A stretch of 64,000 nucleotides of DNA from Botrytis cinerea B05.10 (Eukaryota; Ascomycota; Leotiomycetes; Helotiales; Sclerotiniaceae): the NCBI RefSeq assembly GCF_000143535.2, contig NC_037310.1, positions 992,001 to 1,056,000 of the forward strand, in the 5' to 3' direction. The translations under genes and the position numbers were made by a program. Below the pieces are notes generated by a model. The model ran no database searches. It worked only from the letters and a program-made list of their open reading frames with translations, and was not told the origin of the DNA. This document shows, in pieces, positions 36,375-48,718 of this stretch. Position 1 is the first letter of the stretch. Every line of letters begins with the position of its first letter.

Positions 36375-36785
36375 ATGCACATCCCATCTCTCCTCTCCGC
36401 CTTCCTCACCTTCCTCACCCTCACAACCCTCACAAGCTGCACCCCCCTCGAAAGCACCCTCACACCAACTCCCCAAACCAGCCCCCTCACCTCCACCTCC
36501 ACCTCCGCCCCCAGCTCAGGAACCTACCTCCCACCCCCCCACAAAAGCTCTCTCACCTCCTCCTCCTCCTCTCCCACCCTCCTCCCCAACACCACCGCCC
36601 TAATCCCAACTCCCTCCTCCCCCTCCCCCACTTCCCCCCTCGAATCCGAATGGAACAAAGTAACCAACTGGCTCAGCGGCAGCGACGCCTCTTCTCTGCA
36701 CCACTCCAACCCCGGGTTTTCCTCCCAGGGAGCATGGTTCGCTGTCGGGATTGTGGCCGTGGGGGTGGGGGTGGGAGCGTGGTGA
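36375..36785 (+). CDS. small Ser/Thr/Pro-rich secreted protein, probably GPI-anchored
   Basis: Predicted cell-surface protein of 136 aa with no enzymatic domain. I chose the ATG at 36375 because it begins a clean signal peptide (MHIPSLLSAFLTFLTLTTLT, cut near TSC). The middle is dense in Ser, Thr and Pro, so it is likely O-mannosylated and extended. A short folded-looking stretch (ESEWNKVTNWLSGSDASS) precedes a hydrophobic C-terminus (GAWFAVGIVAVGVGVGAW) that fits a GPI-attachment signal. The coding strand is very C-rich, unlike its neighbours. The frame is open far upstream, so a longer N-terminus is formally possible. Confidence 0.6.
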   Translation: MHIPSLLSAFLTFLTLTTLTSCTPLESTLTPTPQTSPLTSTSTSAPSSGTYLPPPHKSSLTSSSSSPTLLPNTTALIPTPSSPSPTSPLESEWNKVTNWLSGSDASSLHHSNPGFSSQGAWFAVGIVAVGVGVGAW

Positions 36786-37426
36786 ATGTAATTAATGGGT
36801 ACTTGTTAGGTTAGGGTACGTACTGACCGAGATATATATATATATAACACGTAAGATGTGGAATAGATTGAGATGGAGTCGGGAAGAAGAGCGGGGTATA
36901 CGATCGATTATAGAGATCATAGATGAAAGGAATAGCGACGCCGCTCGCTGGGAGAGTCGGGTTGCGCAAATTTGACATCCCCTTGGGAGATAATTACACC
37001 TATTTAGTATTCAACTTGAGGCTGGTCACTCCACCCACTTTACATAGCGAAATAATCATGCCATGCGAATTTACCTCGTACATATAAGCACCTATTGGAC
37101 AAGAAAATTGGTATCAAATTAATTTGCTCTGCAAAATTGTTTTAAAGTGGCTTGTTTTTTTGAGTCATTATAGGATTGAAGTGAGGACATCTGCTAGTCC
37201 CTCTTGTAAATTTCCGACCAACATGCATTCTTAACAAAATTTTCCTTAGAAATGGTCCCGTCTCTATCTCTTTATCTACTCTACTTTGCTCTAATGAAGT
37301 GCAATGTAATGCAACGCCTTGTGCAATATCCAAACGCCCTCGCCATGCCCAACCCAAACGTAATTAAAAAGATGCAATAGAATAAACCTTTGGATAATCT
37401 CTAACCCATGATGACCAAGAAATAAA
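36786..37426. other. intergenic between GPI-type gene and IZH3-like gene (convergent)
   Basis: Two 3' flanks. A short TATATA tract (36833-36846) is seen. No supported gene. Confidence 0.55.
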
Positions 37427-38993
37427 TCAGTACATCGTGCAACCATTTTCGGCTCTCGCAAATGCATTCGCAAAGAATTCTTGCATCGCTACGTAATGGA
37501 AGAGGATGCCACCCAATACTGCGAAATGCCAGAGATTGTGACTACCTCCAACATAATCAAATGCACCTGGGCACCACCTTTCAGGTACTTGACTAGCATA
37601 AACGAATGCTCCGACTAAGTAAACAGTAATACTCTTGGCGAGGGGGGCGTAGAATTCCGCTGCCCATGCTCCACCACGAGTGAGATTGAGTTGTAAGGCA
37701 GGAACAAAACCAGTTGCGCCGAGACTGACGTAGAAGGCGACACGTGCCCATGCCATATCTTGTCGATTGAAGGTTGGATGCCAAGGAAGAATAACACCCC
37801 CTAAGCCTAGAGCAGCAGTTATGCCCATGTATACCCAGCGACTTACAGGCTCGCAATAGAATGCCGTGTAATCAGCCGTCATGATAGAAGCGGCAATGAG
37901 TAAGGAGATGCCGGTATAATCAACACAAGCGAATCTTTCCAAGAGCGTTTGATCGGCTACACTGTTCATCGTATGCCACATAGTACTGCAGACTAGGCAT
38001 TTACAAGCAGCAAAGAAGAAGCATGCCGCAATGAAGACATCGGCGTTCGTACTAAGGGAAAATGCGTGGCTGGAGGGGTAGAAGTAAAATGCGACTGATA
38101 GAACAATGAGCAAACCGATTGCATGCGACCAGATATTGACAGTTTCGTTTGACAACCCGAACATCGATTGGACGCATTCCACTTTTGATTCGGTAAAGCG
38201 ATAACCTTTGACGATATGTGGGTTGACACGCCATGGAGTAGGGAGGTCTTCGTATCTGATGAGCCCGTGTTTCTTCGCTCGAGCGATGGCGTTTTCGATG
38301 TGTTCTTCTACCGTCCCGGCTGCCTTCTTGGCTCTCTCGAAACCTTCGTCGACCACTTCTCTTGCCTTTTCCAAACCCTCATCCACAATTTTGCGCCCCT
38401 CGCCCATCAAGCTTTCCGCTGTACCCCTTAATCCCTTTTCCTTGACTCTATATGCTCTCGTTTCGAATTCTGACAGGATGCCTTCTAACAACCCAATCCC
38501 CGTATGAACCTTCTCATGTAATGTTTCGTGCGCCACCAAAGCATCTTGGTATCTCGATTCAACCGTGTCAACCATGATTCTCGCCCTCCTTTTCGTAGCC
38601 CCTAACACTTCGCCAGAAACCTGCGAACATCTCTCCCTTACAGCCTGCAATGTTGCGTATGACCATAGGATACTCGAATCGAAGGTCAGATTTCCGTATT
38701 TCTCAATGAAATCTAATCTGCGCTCGAGTTCTGACAGGAATAAATCGACCTTTCTTTCAGTTAGAATTTATGCGCCACAGGATAAAAAATGACCAGGCTA
38801 AAATAAAATAAAATACCTTAAGCATAAGACTTTCCTCGCCATCCATTACTTGCTCACTGCTTTTTCGTCGTGGGTGAAAGGAAGAATGTCGTCTCTTGCT
38901 TAGGGGTTTGGCTTCTTCTCTCCCCGACGCCATCGTACTGGTAGTAACATCTTCGTAAGACTCCACCGTCAAAGATGACGCTGCGCAAACCAT
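37427..38993 (-). CDS. PAQR/haemolysin-III family membrane protein, IZH3-like
   Basis: Seven-span PAQR proteins (adiponectin-receptor family) are zinc-dependent membrane hydrolases or sensors; yeast Izh3 affects zinc and lipid homeostasis. Model: exons 38993-38817 and 38749-37427 with a 67-nt intron, giving 499 aa. Residues 1-90 are polar. About 90-225 is helical and highly charged, with repeats such as VDEGLEKAREVVDEGFERAK. The PAQR domain follows, with SNETVNIWSHAIG near 259-271. The conserved metal-binding histidines are present in STMWHTMNS and in the terminal SHNLWHF and ILFHYVAM. The Asp in DYTGISLL is also present. The start ATG at 38993 is the first in frame; Met at 38933 (MASGREEAK) is an alternative. 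Confidence 0.88.
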
Positions 38994-39913
38994 GGCTCAG
39001 GTATATTTTTTTGGTTCACAATATCGATCGTCTGTGAAACGAATTGGCTTCTAGTCGTCAAAGTGTAGCATGAAAAAGATGTAGAGAGGAATGCGAATTT
39101 CGTAGGGTGATATGAGGTGGGAGAACAGGAGAGACCGGGACGGCAACAAAAGATATATTAGGAGAAGACCGAGGAACGCTACGGAGGGATGCAGAAAGAG
39201 AAACCGTGAGTGAAGAAGGAAAAGTATGTTCTTGCGAAAAAGACTTCTGACCGGTATCACAAGAGTAGCATATGAAAGTAAAAGCGATTGGAGCGGAATA
39301 AGAAACAAGCAGACGGCCGAAGAGTTGGTTGATCAGTTGATAATAAGTTACTTTTTGATCCGAGGGGTCTCAAATGTCCAATATAAAACTAAGCAGGCAG
39401 GATAAAACGAGTTAATCCGGAAACGGCAAGCTTTAAATTCGGAAACCGTCTGCGGGAAATTGTTTTGTTGAGCAGACCAGCATCGGGTAAATTTCTTGGG
39501 GAAATTCTTTTGGGCCTGCATTGGGAGGTGATGGTGGATGGATTGGTGGAGAGGAAATGTTCATTAGTCGTGCATATGTTGGATATGACTGAGGTAGGCA
39601 GGTGGGTGGGAAGATCATCCTTGGAGATAATACGATATGAAGAGAGAATCTCATCTGAACAATATACCTGGGCAGAGACTAGTCGTGCTGGTCATGTGGT
39701 GTATCGCTCGCAAGAAGGGCGAAGTGTGTCGATTAGACTTCATCTAGAAGATAGTCGGAAATCAAACCAGCCAAGCACGATACCGTGCATAATACACACG
39801 CGCAATGATCGATAGCAGCAGCAACAGTACAAGTGTGATGCCCCTGTGCTTCTTTATACTTTGTGTACCTCGCCGGACCTACCTTAGTCCCTGGTCCATA
39901 ATCCCCATGGCTG

Positions 39914-40006
39914 ATACATACATACATACATACATACATACATACATACATACATACATACATACATACATACATACATACATACATACATACATACATA
40001 CATACA
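39914..40006 (+). repeat. (ATAC)n tetranucleotide microsatellite, about 23 copies
   Basis: A near-perfect 93-nt run of the ATAC tetranucleotide, the longest simple repeat in the window. It is open in several frames (YVCM/IHTY repeats), which creates false ORFs. Confidence 0.97.
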
Positions 40007-40044
40007 CATACACACAGCTGCACATACACACACCTGCACACCTG

Positions 40045-40070
<26 letters not shown>
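40045..40070 (+). repeat. (CA)13 microsatellite
   Basis: Perfect CA dinucleotide run shortly after the ATAC array, separated by imperfect CACCTGCA units. Confidence 0.95.
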
Positions 40071-40075
<5 letters not shown>

Positions 40076-40678
40076 ACCTTCAGCCTTATCGCAATCGCCA
40101 CACAGCATCAAGGCCCTCCCTCCGTTCTCCGGGCAAGACTCGATTGAAACATTCCCCAATCACCAGAGGCAAATCCGGCAGAAAGGGTGTCCCATGTATG
40201 CGCAATATTCCATGGGTCTCAATCCAATTACGGTCCCTCGTGCATGTCAACCGCCCGCCACTTATCCGTTTTCCGGAGGAGAATCCACTTCATCACATTG
40301 GCATCATTTGCATCAATCACGGGCTTGTTCCGTTCCTTCCGTCGCCCTTCATATTTCCCTCGAATGACAAGTGAGTGAGTGCATTGAACAATGCTTTATT
40401 AATGTAATTACAGCCGAATCATATTGTTCATCCCCTTAAGATGGTGCCAATCCACCAATTCACAATCCGACCTATATGACAAGACTCCAACATACAGGGA
40501 ATATCTTTCAATCAACTACCTGCCCCCCCCCCCCTCTTCCCCAAAACTGGCCCCTTCCTCTGAAAGATTAAAAAGTCAGGGTATATTATTAATATTTCTA
40601 TGAGCATCGAACCATTAAAAACTCCACGCAATGCCATGTCGTCATTGTAACCTATCCTCCATTAATCCATCCGTTCAT

Positions 40679-42359
<1,681 letters not shown>

Positions 42360-43478
42360 CGCATATAATGCCGGTGCACAAATACACGAAAAGGTGGTGT
42401 ACAAAGTAGAGAAGAGAAAGTTGAGAAGACTTGTCGTGCCAGAAGTGCGATGCGAATTCTCGACACTTTAAATGGGATATTTCTTCAAAAGGAGACAGCA
42501 GGGTACCTTGTCGTAGTTTGGATTTAAAATGCGTTGATTGGCCACACCGATTTCGTGTTCGTACCTGAGGTAAATTTTCGCTTGAACAATCTCACTAGGG
42601 AGCTAGGCAATGGCTGATGAAATTGGCTCGAGTCTGCAGACGAGTGTAGGTAGGTGTTCGATGTATCGTACGAGCCATGAGAATACCGAACTGATGGGCT
42701 CAGGAGGTCACTCATCATCGAAACATAATTGGCACTTTCGGCGTGATGACATGATTATCTCAGGATTGTACCTCCAGCGTAAGATCCGAATTAGATAATA
42801 ACCTCCGTCTACTAGTGTGGAAACATCCAGATTCCAAGGGGTTGAACAGATTGAAGGGAATCCTTACCCAATGGATACTAGGTGAATTCACTCTGATCTC
42901 TAACTGCCCACCCCCCTTTGTGTCTATTGTATCGTTGGTAATACTAGTCAGTGTACGTAGCAGTCGTTGTCAAACAAAGTCCACGTATGGACTCAAAAGA
43001 TGATCCATATTTCAAAGCACAATATTTCATTGGTCTCGAGACGTTCGAGTGATATTGAAAAATGTTACTCGTCTGGGAAATTGGTATGATCTGGAGGCTG
43101 GAGCACATAGATAATTTCGATAAATCATATGAGTAGGGTCATGGAACCGAACTGGTACATTCAAATATGAAAATTGAACTGCAAGCTTCATTCGCTGTCC
43201 TTTCCACACTCACACGTAGTGCCAAAGGCAATAAATATCATGAACAATTATAACGCTGACCACCAACGATATGAAGAACATCCATCATTCCGCTCATGCT
43301 CTTGCTCTTGCTCCTGCGAACGCTAGACACGGTTTGTTTGAATTGTAAACTAATAATATCGATGTGTAAATCTGAGTGCCAAATAATATTATTTATACAT
43401 AGAAGTGAATCCCTCTGGCGCTGATAAGCATGCCAAATCCCAAAATGCCATGAAAAGAAACCCTTACAAAGGAAAGCT
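42360..43478. other. intergenic: CYP51 promoter and DGAT2 3' flank
   Basis: The CYP51 promoter occupies the left part. I see no repeat or transposon-like insertion of the kind known to drive CYP51 overexpression in other fungi. No supported gene; open frames here are short and domainless. Confidence 0.55.
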
Positions 43479-45229
43479 TCATTCAACGAGCTGGAGCTCA
43501 CCCTTCCTATTAGGAGCAAAATCGTCCTTCCATAAGTCCCATAGCCTCTCCAGTTCCGTCACATATTCCTCGTGAACGCGATCAATATCCTGTTGTTCTG
43601 GCGTTTTAGATTGAATTACTTTAATCGGCCGGCCGACGACAATATTTAGAGGCCTTCGATATGGCATAAGGCCAACATCGTAGTTGAAGACGCCTCTAGC
43701 ATGAAAGAGGGGTATGGTAAATCCCATCAATTTCTTAACCAGTAATTGAAATTTGTGGATCCATGGGTGTGAGTCGGCTGAAAATTGATCATAAAGATCA
43801 TTCTCGCCAAATGCTAGAACCGGAACCAAGTCTGCACCGGTTCGGATGGCCATCTTGACGAAACCCTTGCGACGTTTAAGGACCAATCTGAGACTGTATG
43901 GCTGTGCATCCAGTGATTCTGCTGCGCCTCCAACAACGATAGTAATTGCGCGACCCATGCCCTCCTGGTTTGATAGTTAGCATCTGATCACGGATACGAT
44001 TGCTCGAACATACCCTGTTTGGTCCGCCCTTTGAAAGTAGATTCTCGCAAGATTCTTTAGACACAGACGCAAGCCCCATTGCTAAAGCGTATTCACGATA
44101 TAGTGGTATTCTGAAATTAGTATCTAACGTGAGAAGTGTATTCTTGATACCAGGGAAGAGCTGAGAAAACCCAAGAGCTTCAGTAGCAAAGGCGGCAAAC
44201 GCCCCATGGGAGATTATACCATGGGGATGATATCCGAATATGTATTTCCTCGTCGGCGGTAGCTCTTGAGTTCTGTGTAACCGGGCTGGAAAATAAGATG
44301 CAAACAATGACCACACAGGTAGCGACCGGAAGAAGTTTGAACGATGGCTCAAAGTCCCGGATATTGAAGCCTTGGATGTGATGAGGTAGATCATATATGG
44401 GATCAATATTGGCCAGAAAAGGGGTATCGCGCATAGAAAAAAGAACATGGATACAAAAATGGCGATGCAGAGTGTGTGAAACAGTACCACCAAGGTTTGA
44501 AGTCTGCGTTGAAGTGGAACATTCATTGGGGCCCATCGAATGCCGCTTGTATGCCATCTTTGTCCAGCTTGTCTCCCACTAACCAGTTTTTCGTCCTTGG
44601 GCTTTGGGGCCTCACTGTGATCCCTTTGAAGCTGTTTTTCGTAATCCCCTGAGGGCTTCACGCTGATGAGCTTGCTGCCATTTTTTTCGTTTTTGAAGAC
44701 GGCCGTGTTGTGCTTGGTATTGTTCTGAGTATGAGCCATTGTATTTGTGTTCGCGTCCTGACCATTCTCATTAGACCCATTTGATTTTTGGGAAGATGAT
44801 TTTCGGTGCCTCTGTCGAGGAGGGCTTTTCGGGGTATCGTCGAGGCCCTGGAATGTTAGCTTTCAGAAAAAAACATTGAAGGCTCCTTCCAGCACAAACC
44901 GTTGCCGAGTATTCTCTTTTCGACTCCTGCCTATCGAAGCTTGGTCTTGTATCCTGTTCGTCGGCAGATTTGGTAGAATCTGAACCGTTCGTATCCACGA
45001 TCCTCAGAACTGACACTTTGTGCTTAGGTTCATATTTGCCCGTGCCATTCGCACTCGGGGCAGTTTGTCCATTCACGCCATTCTCTCTGTTTTCGTTATT
45101 TTCATTGCTTCCATCGTCTGGCGATTCTGGTGTTTCCTCGGCAGCGTCGGCATAACTTTTGGGTGGAAGGTTCAACTTTTCGCGTTCTTCTGGCAGAGCA
45201 GGCTCTGGATTTAACGTTGGCCCTGACAT
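43479..45229 (-). CDS. diacylglycerol O-acyltransferase 2 (DGAT2)
   Basis: ER/lipid-droplet enzyme making triacylglycerol from diacylglycerol and acyl-CoA. Model: exons 45229-44900, 44847-44014 and 43964-43479, with introns of 52 and 49 nt, giving 549 aa. Residues 1-205 are polar, Asn/Ser/Lys-rich and probably disordered. Then come WAPMNVPLQRRLQTL and a hydrophobic hairpin (about 230-268). The core has PPTRKYIFGYHPHGIISHGA with the catalytic HPHG at 317-320, then FRIPLYREYALAMGLASVS and SKGGPNR|EGMGRAITIVVGGAAESL across the last intron. The C-terminal part has RKGFVKMAIRTGADLVPVLAFGEND. All DGAT2 signature blocks are present. The N-terminal extension rests on one extra exon whose splice is in phase and gives polar sequence. 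Confidence 0.92.
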
Positions 45230-46582
45230 AGTAATGAATGCACCCCGTCGCGAACCGGATACAATTGATCGATATCGTAAAAAGACAAGCAGTAAAACAG
45301 ATACAGAATACTAGGTGGTTAGAAGGAGGGAACTGCTGTTTTTCATCTCGGATATCTAATAAGTAGACCAGTCTCGCATTGACCAAAAATAACTTGAGAC
45401 TATGACGTGCCTCTCTCTGAACGGGATTGAGAAAAAGGAAGCTTGGCTCCATGTATCGATGCAAAAAAAAGCGGCACACTCAATCACCTAAACAAAACTA
45501 CACATTGATGCCACTGACAGTTTGGCGCGCAATAAGAACATCAACATCTATTGGAGTGCAACAGAAACTGCTCTATACTCAACCAACAGCTGCTACACAG
45601 ATTCTCCAAAGCAATTGAATCAAAATAATGCATGTTCGATTTGATATTGAATATTGAAGAGCGAGCAGTACTCTTCAGCTGTTTCTTTCTTCTTGTCAGA
45701 AGAAGCTTGGCTCAATGGTACGCTAATAAAAATCGTGGAGCTGCCCCACTGATGGTACAATACATTCAGTCCGTACCTGAACAAGCCACAAGCCGTCATA
45801 ACCACCCATGCCATATGCCTGTATCTAACATTTTGGAATCCTTAGTGAAATTCAAAATAAATTAATTTTGTTTGCACATCTATTCAATAGTTGTTGATGT
45901 GAAGTTTAAAACCTCGAAATATCAGAAGCATGGAACTCTTTATGTAAGCAATTCGATGTCAGGTTTCTATTATTTTCTTCTCGTGTTTCCGCCCTTCGAT
46001 TCTACCCCCTGCTCAATGTCTGTCTACATGCGAATATCAACATTCTGTCTTAATAATGTAGAATTTAGAAGACCAGGACTTGAGGTTGCATAATCATAGC
46101 TTCAATCTTATTCCAAAAGAGTAGGTCTCCATCAAATGGTGCCTTTCATCACATATTCTCATGCTAAAAACTCATAAACTTCCAACTCGGCAAAAAAATA
46201 CGTTGAGACCGCAAACCGCTGCGATTCTGTGATTGCAGCAAAAATATAAATACATATCTCACCCCTCCCTCAAACCTCTTCCTACCGAAATATCTTCACC
46301 ATGAATAAAGAGAGAAATAACCCGGTATGCCGACAATGAGAGAAAGCCAGCCAAGTTCTATGAAGAAGTAGTGCTACCATTTTTTGAAAGTCCCGTGAAG
46401 ACACCTCCCAAAATAAAACGCCTCCTCCACTAAAGAAGTGAAATTCGTGCATAAGGTTCGTTGTCCACGCAAAGCGTATCGTGACCCCAATTTTCGCTAC
46501 TCAACGCCATGATATCTTTGTACACCACAAGTGATTTTGGTATAGAACAGCCGCGTATACTTGCGTCCTATGGTGATTGTTG
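45230..46582. other. intergenic: DGAT2 upstream region and zinc-finger gene 3' flank
   Basis: No supported gene. AT-rich throughout, with short domainless open frames on both strands. Confidence 0.55.
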
Positions 46583-48718
46583 CTATGATGTTCCTTGGTT
46601 CTGAGAACTCAATTGTCTACGGACAGCAAGAAGCTCCTCTGACAATTGATTCACCTTCTCGTCTTGAGCCTTAATCTTTTCTTCCTGGCTCTTCTCTTTA
46701 GCTTCCATGGCAATTACTCTGTCAGAAAATAGCTTGAGTTTTTCCTCTAGTGTAGTGACATATGCCCAAACGCCCGAGGCGCCAGATGCAAACAAATTGT
46801 TACTACTATCACCACTGCCCTGATGGCTTGGTGGGCCTCGACTTTGGAGGGGGTTGGAAGGTTGGAACAACGAAGTAGGAGATGACGACTGCTGTATTGG
46901 TTGCTGCTGCTGAGAACCTTGTTGATTATTTCCAGGGCTCTGTTGATTGGATAGTTGACTTGACAATGTAAATCTTGTATCAGGGGGGGCTAAGCCAGCC
47001 AGAGCCGGGAGTTTTGGTCCCTGTGTGCTGTGTGGCGATGGTAAAGACATTCCAGGAGGTGGACTCCTTCCAGACTGATGACGACCAAAGTGCTGTTGCT
47101 GAAATTGAGTGGTCAAGCTGGGTGATCGTTGTCTGGTGATTGAGGTAGAATCGTGGCCGAGCTGGTGTGAATGCATACCGGCTGGACTTAGTGGCTTAGG
47201 ACTCTCAGTCATACCACTTTGGGAGAACATCGAACCAGGACTAGTGCCGAGATGCATTGATGAGACACTGTTACTTGGTGTGTGCATACCAATAACATTG
47301 TTCTGCATGCTAGGTGATGTAGCCGAACTAGAAGAGCCCACGCGATCTGTACCGGGAGGATAAAGACCTGTAGGAGCATTTTGTCTCGGCCCAGCAGGAG
47401 GATAGGTGCTTGGAGTACGTGAGTGAGAGCCGTAACTATCTTGGCTACCACTATTACCAGCCACATGCTGTGCTTTGATACTAGGCAGACTAAACCGTCG
47501 GCCGTCTTCTTCAGACATGTCTACTTCGTTGGGATGGGGGTTACCATTCGTATACATTATTCCATCCATTCCATTCTCATCAGCTTCCCCTACATTGGTT
47601 CCATCAAATTCGTCGTCCCCTCCGAAACTTCCCATGCTCGCCCTCCTTCCGGCGCAACCGCCGAGGCCTTTGCTATGACGAGCAAGTGCATCACCACGCG
47701 CGAATTTTCGATCGCATTTTGGGCAAATATGAGGGCGCTCTCCGGTATGTAATTTCATATGACGTTTCAAATCGTGTAACCTACGAAACCTCATTTGGCA
47801 AGTTTGGCACACGTAAGGCTTTTCTTGACTATGTGTCAGAAGGTGACTTTTCAGATTATGGTGTCGAGTGAACTCAGTTTCGCAGTAAGGGCATTTGTGT
47901 TTCTTTTGAGAAGGCGACCTTGGTAGGAGTTGCTGGTTTTGATTGGGCATAGGTAAGCTCATCCCGCGGGAAGGATATTGTGACGGATCTATCTGTGCCA
48001 AATTGCCTGGGAATGACATAGACTTGTTCGAGGGCTGCTCGTCCATGGCAGCTTGAAGCTGACTAAGACCTGATCGCGCATCTCGACCATCGGTCTCTAA
48101 AGAATTTGTCATGGCAGGTGGACTGGCGACAATTGTAGGACTCGCGGTTGCAGTTTGAGCCGTGCTACCCAAGCTTGCAAGGCTTGCCACGCTCGCCGGG
48201 CTGGTTTCAGGCCTTTCGTCAAATGGCATAGTGGTTGGAATTGTCAATGAATTTGCAGCTGCGGACATACCCTCACTCATGGTGGTTGCAACGATGGGAG
48301 CGTCCTGCGGTCTGCTCACGTTCACTCCTCCTCCGCCCAAAAGAGACGCGATAGCCTCATGACCGGGATTCTTGCTCATGGCGCCGATTTGGCTTTTCTG
48401 CGCTTCTTCCTTCTTCCGTCGTTCGTCTTCAAAGGCCGTTGCCCCAGTGAGCGGCGCAGCAGGAAATACGGGCGAGAACGTGCCGCCGAATCGCGGTGCT
48501 TTTGAAGGCGAAACAACCAGCCCCGCGTTCGCGATTGATGTAAGACTTGTCGTCGGAGGTTGTGTTTGATCTGCCCGACCTCGTTTTAAGGACCTTGGTC
48601 TAGTATTGTCGGATTCGGGATGACTTGAAGTTGCGGGAGTAGATTTAGTGGCGGGGTCTGATAAGTTCGCGGCAAAACCTGGTACGGTCGCGGAAATTGT
48701 TTCTTGCTCTGAGGCCAT
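46583..48718 (-). CDS. zinc-finger transcription factor with two C2H2 and one C2HC finger (Crz1-like arrangement)
   Basis: Predicted nuclear transcription factor, intronless, 711 aa. Residues 1-270 are Ser/Thr/Pro/Ala-rich and probably disordered. Three tandem fingers occupy about 276-355. Finger 1 uses Cys276, Cys279, His292 and His296; finger 2 uses Cys304, Cys307, His320 and His324. Finger 3 uses Cys332, Cys335 and His348 and has Cys355 where a second His is usual (ARGDALARHSKGLGGC). Linkers are HSQEKPY and HTGERPH. The rest is Gln/Ser/Pro-rich and ends in a predicted coiled coil (about 650-705, TLEEKLKLFSDRV onward) that could dimerise. The order and the short last finger recall Crz1, but finger sequences differ from standard CrzA, so no ortholog is assigned. 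Confidence 0.85.
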   Translation of the reverse strand: MASEQETISATVPGFAANLSDPATKSTPATSSHPESDNTRPRSLKRGRADQTQPPTTSLTSIANAGLVVSPSKAPRFGGTFSPVFPAAPLTGATAFEDERRKKEEAQKSQIGAMSKNPGHEAIASLLGGGGVNVSRPQDAPIVATTMSEGMSAAANSLTIPTTMPFDERPETSPASVASLASLGSTAQTATASPTIVASPPAMTNSLETDGRDARSGLSQLQAAMDEQPSNKSMSFPGNLAQIDPSQYPSRGMSLPMPNQNQQLLPRSPSQKKHKCPYCETEFTRHHNLKSHLLTHSQEKPYVCQTCQMRFRRLHDLKRHMKLHTGERPHICPKCDRKFARGDALARHSKGLGGCAGRRASMGSFGGDDEFDGTNVGEADENGMDGIMYTNGNPHPNEVDMSEEDGRRFSLPSIKAQHVAGNSGSQDSYGSHSRTPSTYPPAGPRQNAPTGLYPPGTDRVGSSSSATSPSMQNNVIGMHTPSNSVSSMHLGTSPGSMFSQSGMTESPKPLSPAGMHSHQLGHDSTSITRQRSPSLTTQFQQQHFGRHQSGRSPPPGMSLPSPHSTQGPKLPALAGLAPPDTRFTLSSQLSNQQSPGNNQQGSQQQQPIQQSSSPTSLFQPSNPLQSRGPPSHQGSGDSSNNLFASGASGVWAYVTTLEEKLKLFSDRVIAMEAKEKSQEEKIKAQDEKVNQLSEELLAVRRQLSSQNQGTS

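Larger units (their letters stand above)
38994..40678. other. intergenic: IZH3-like upstream region and CYP51 3' flank
   Basis: No supported gene. Dominated by a large ATAC microsatellite and a CA microsatellite. A poly-C tract of about 12 lies near 40525-40537. Long apparent ORFs across 39733-40374 are products of the repeats. Confidence 0.6.

Noticed and set aside
39733..40374. Long ORFs with CMYV/IHTY repeats on both strands
   Set aside because: They are direct translations of the ATAC and CA microsatellites.
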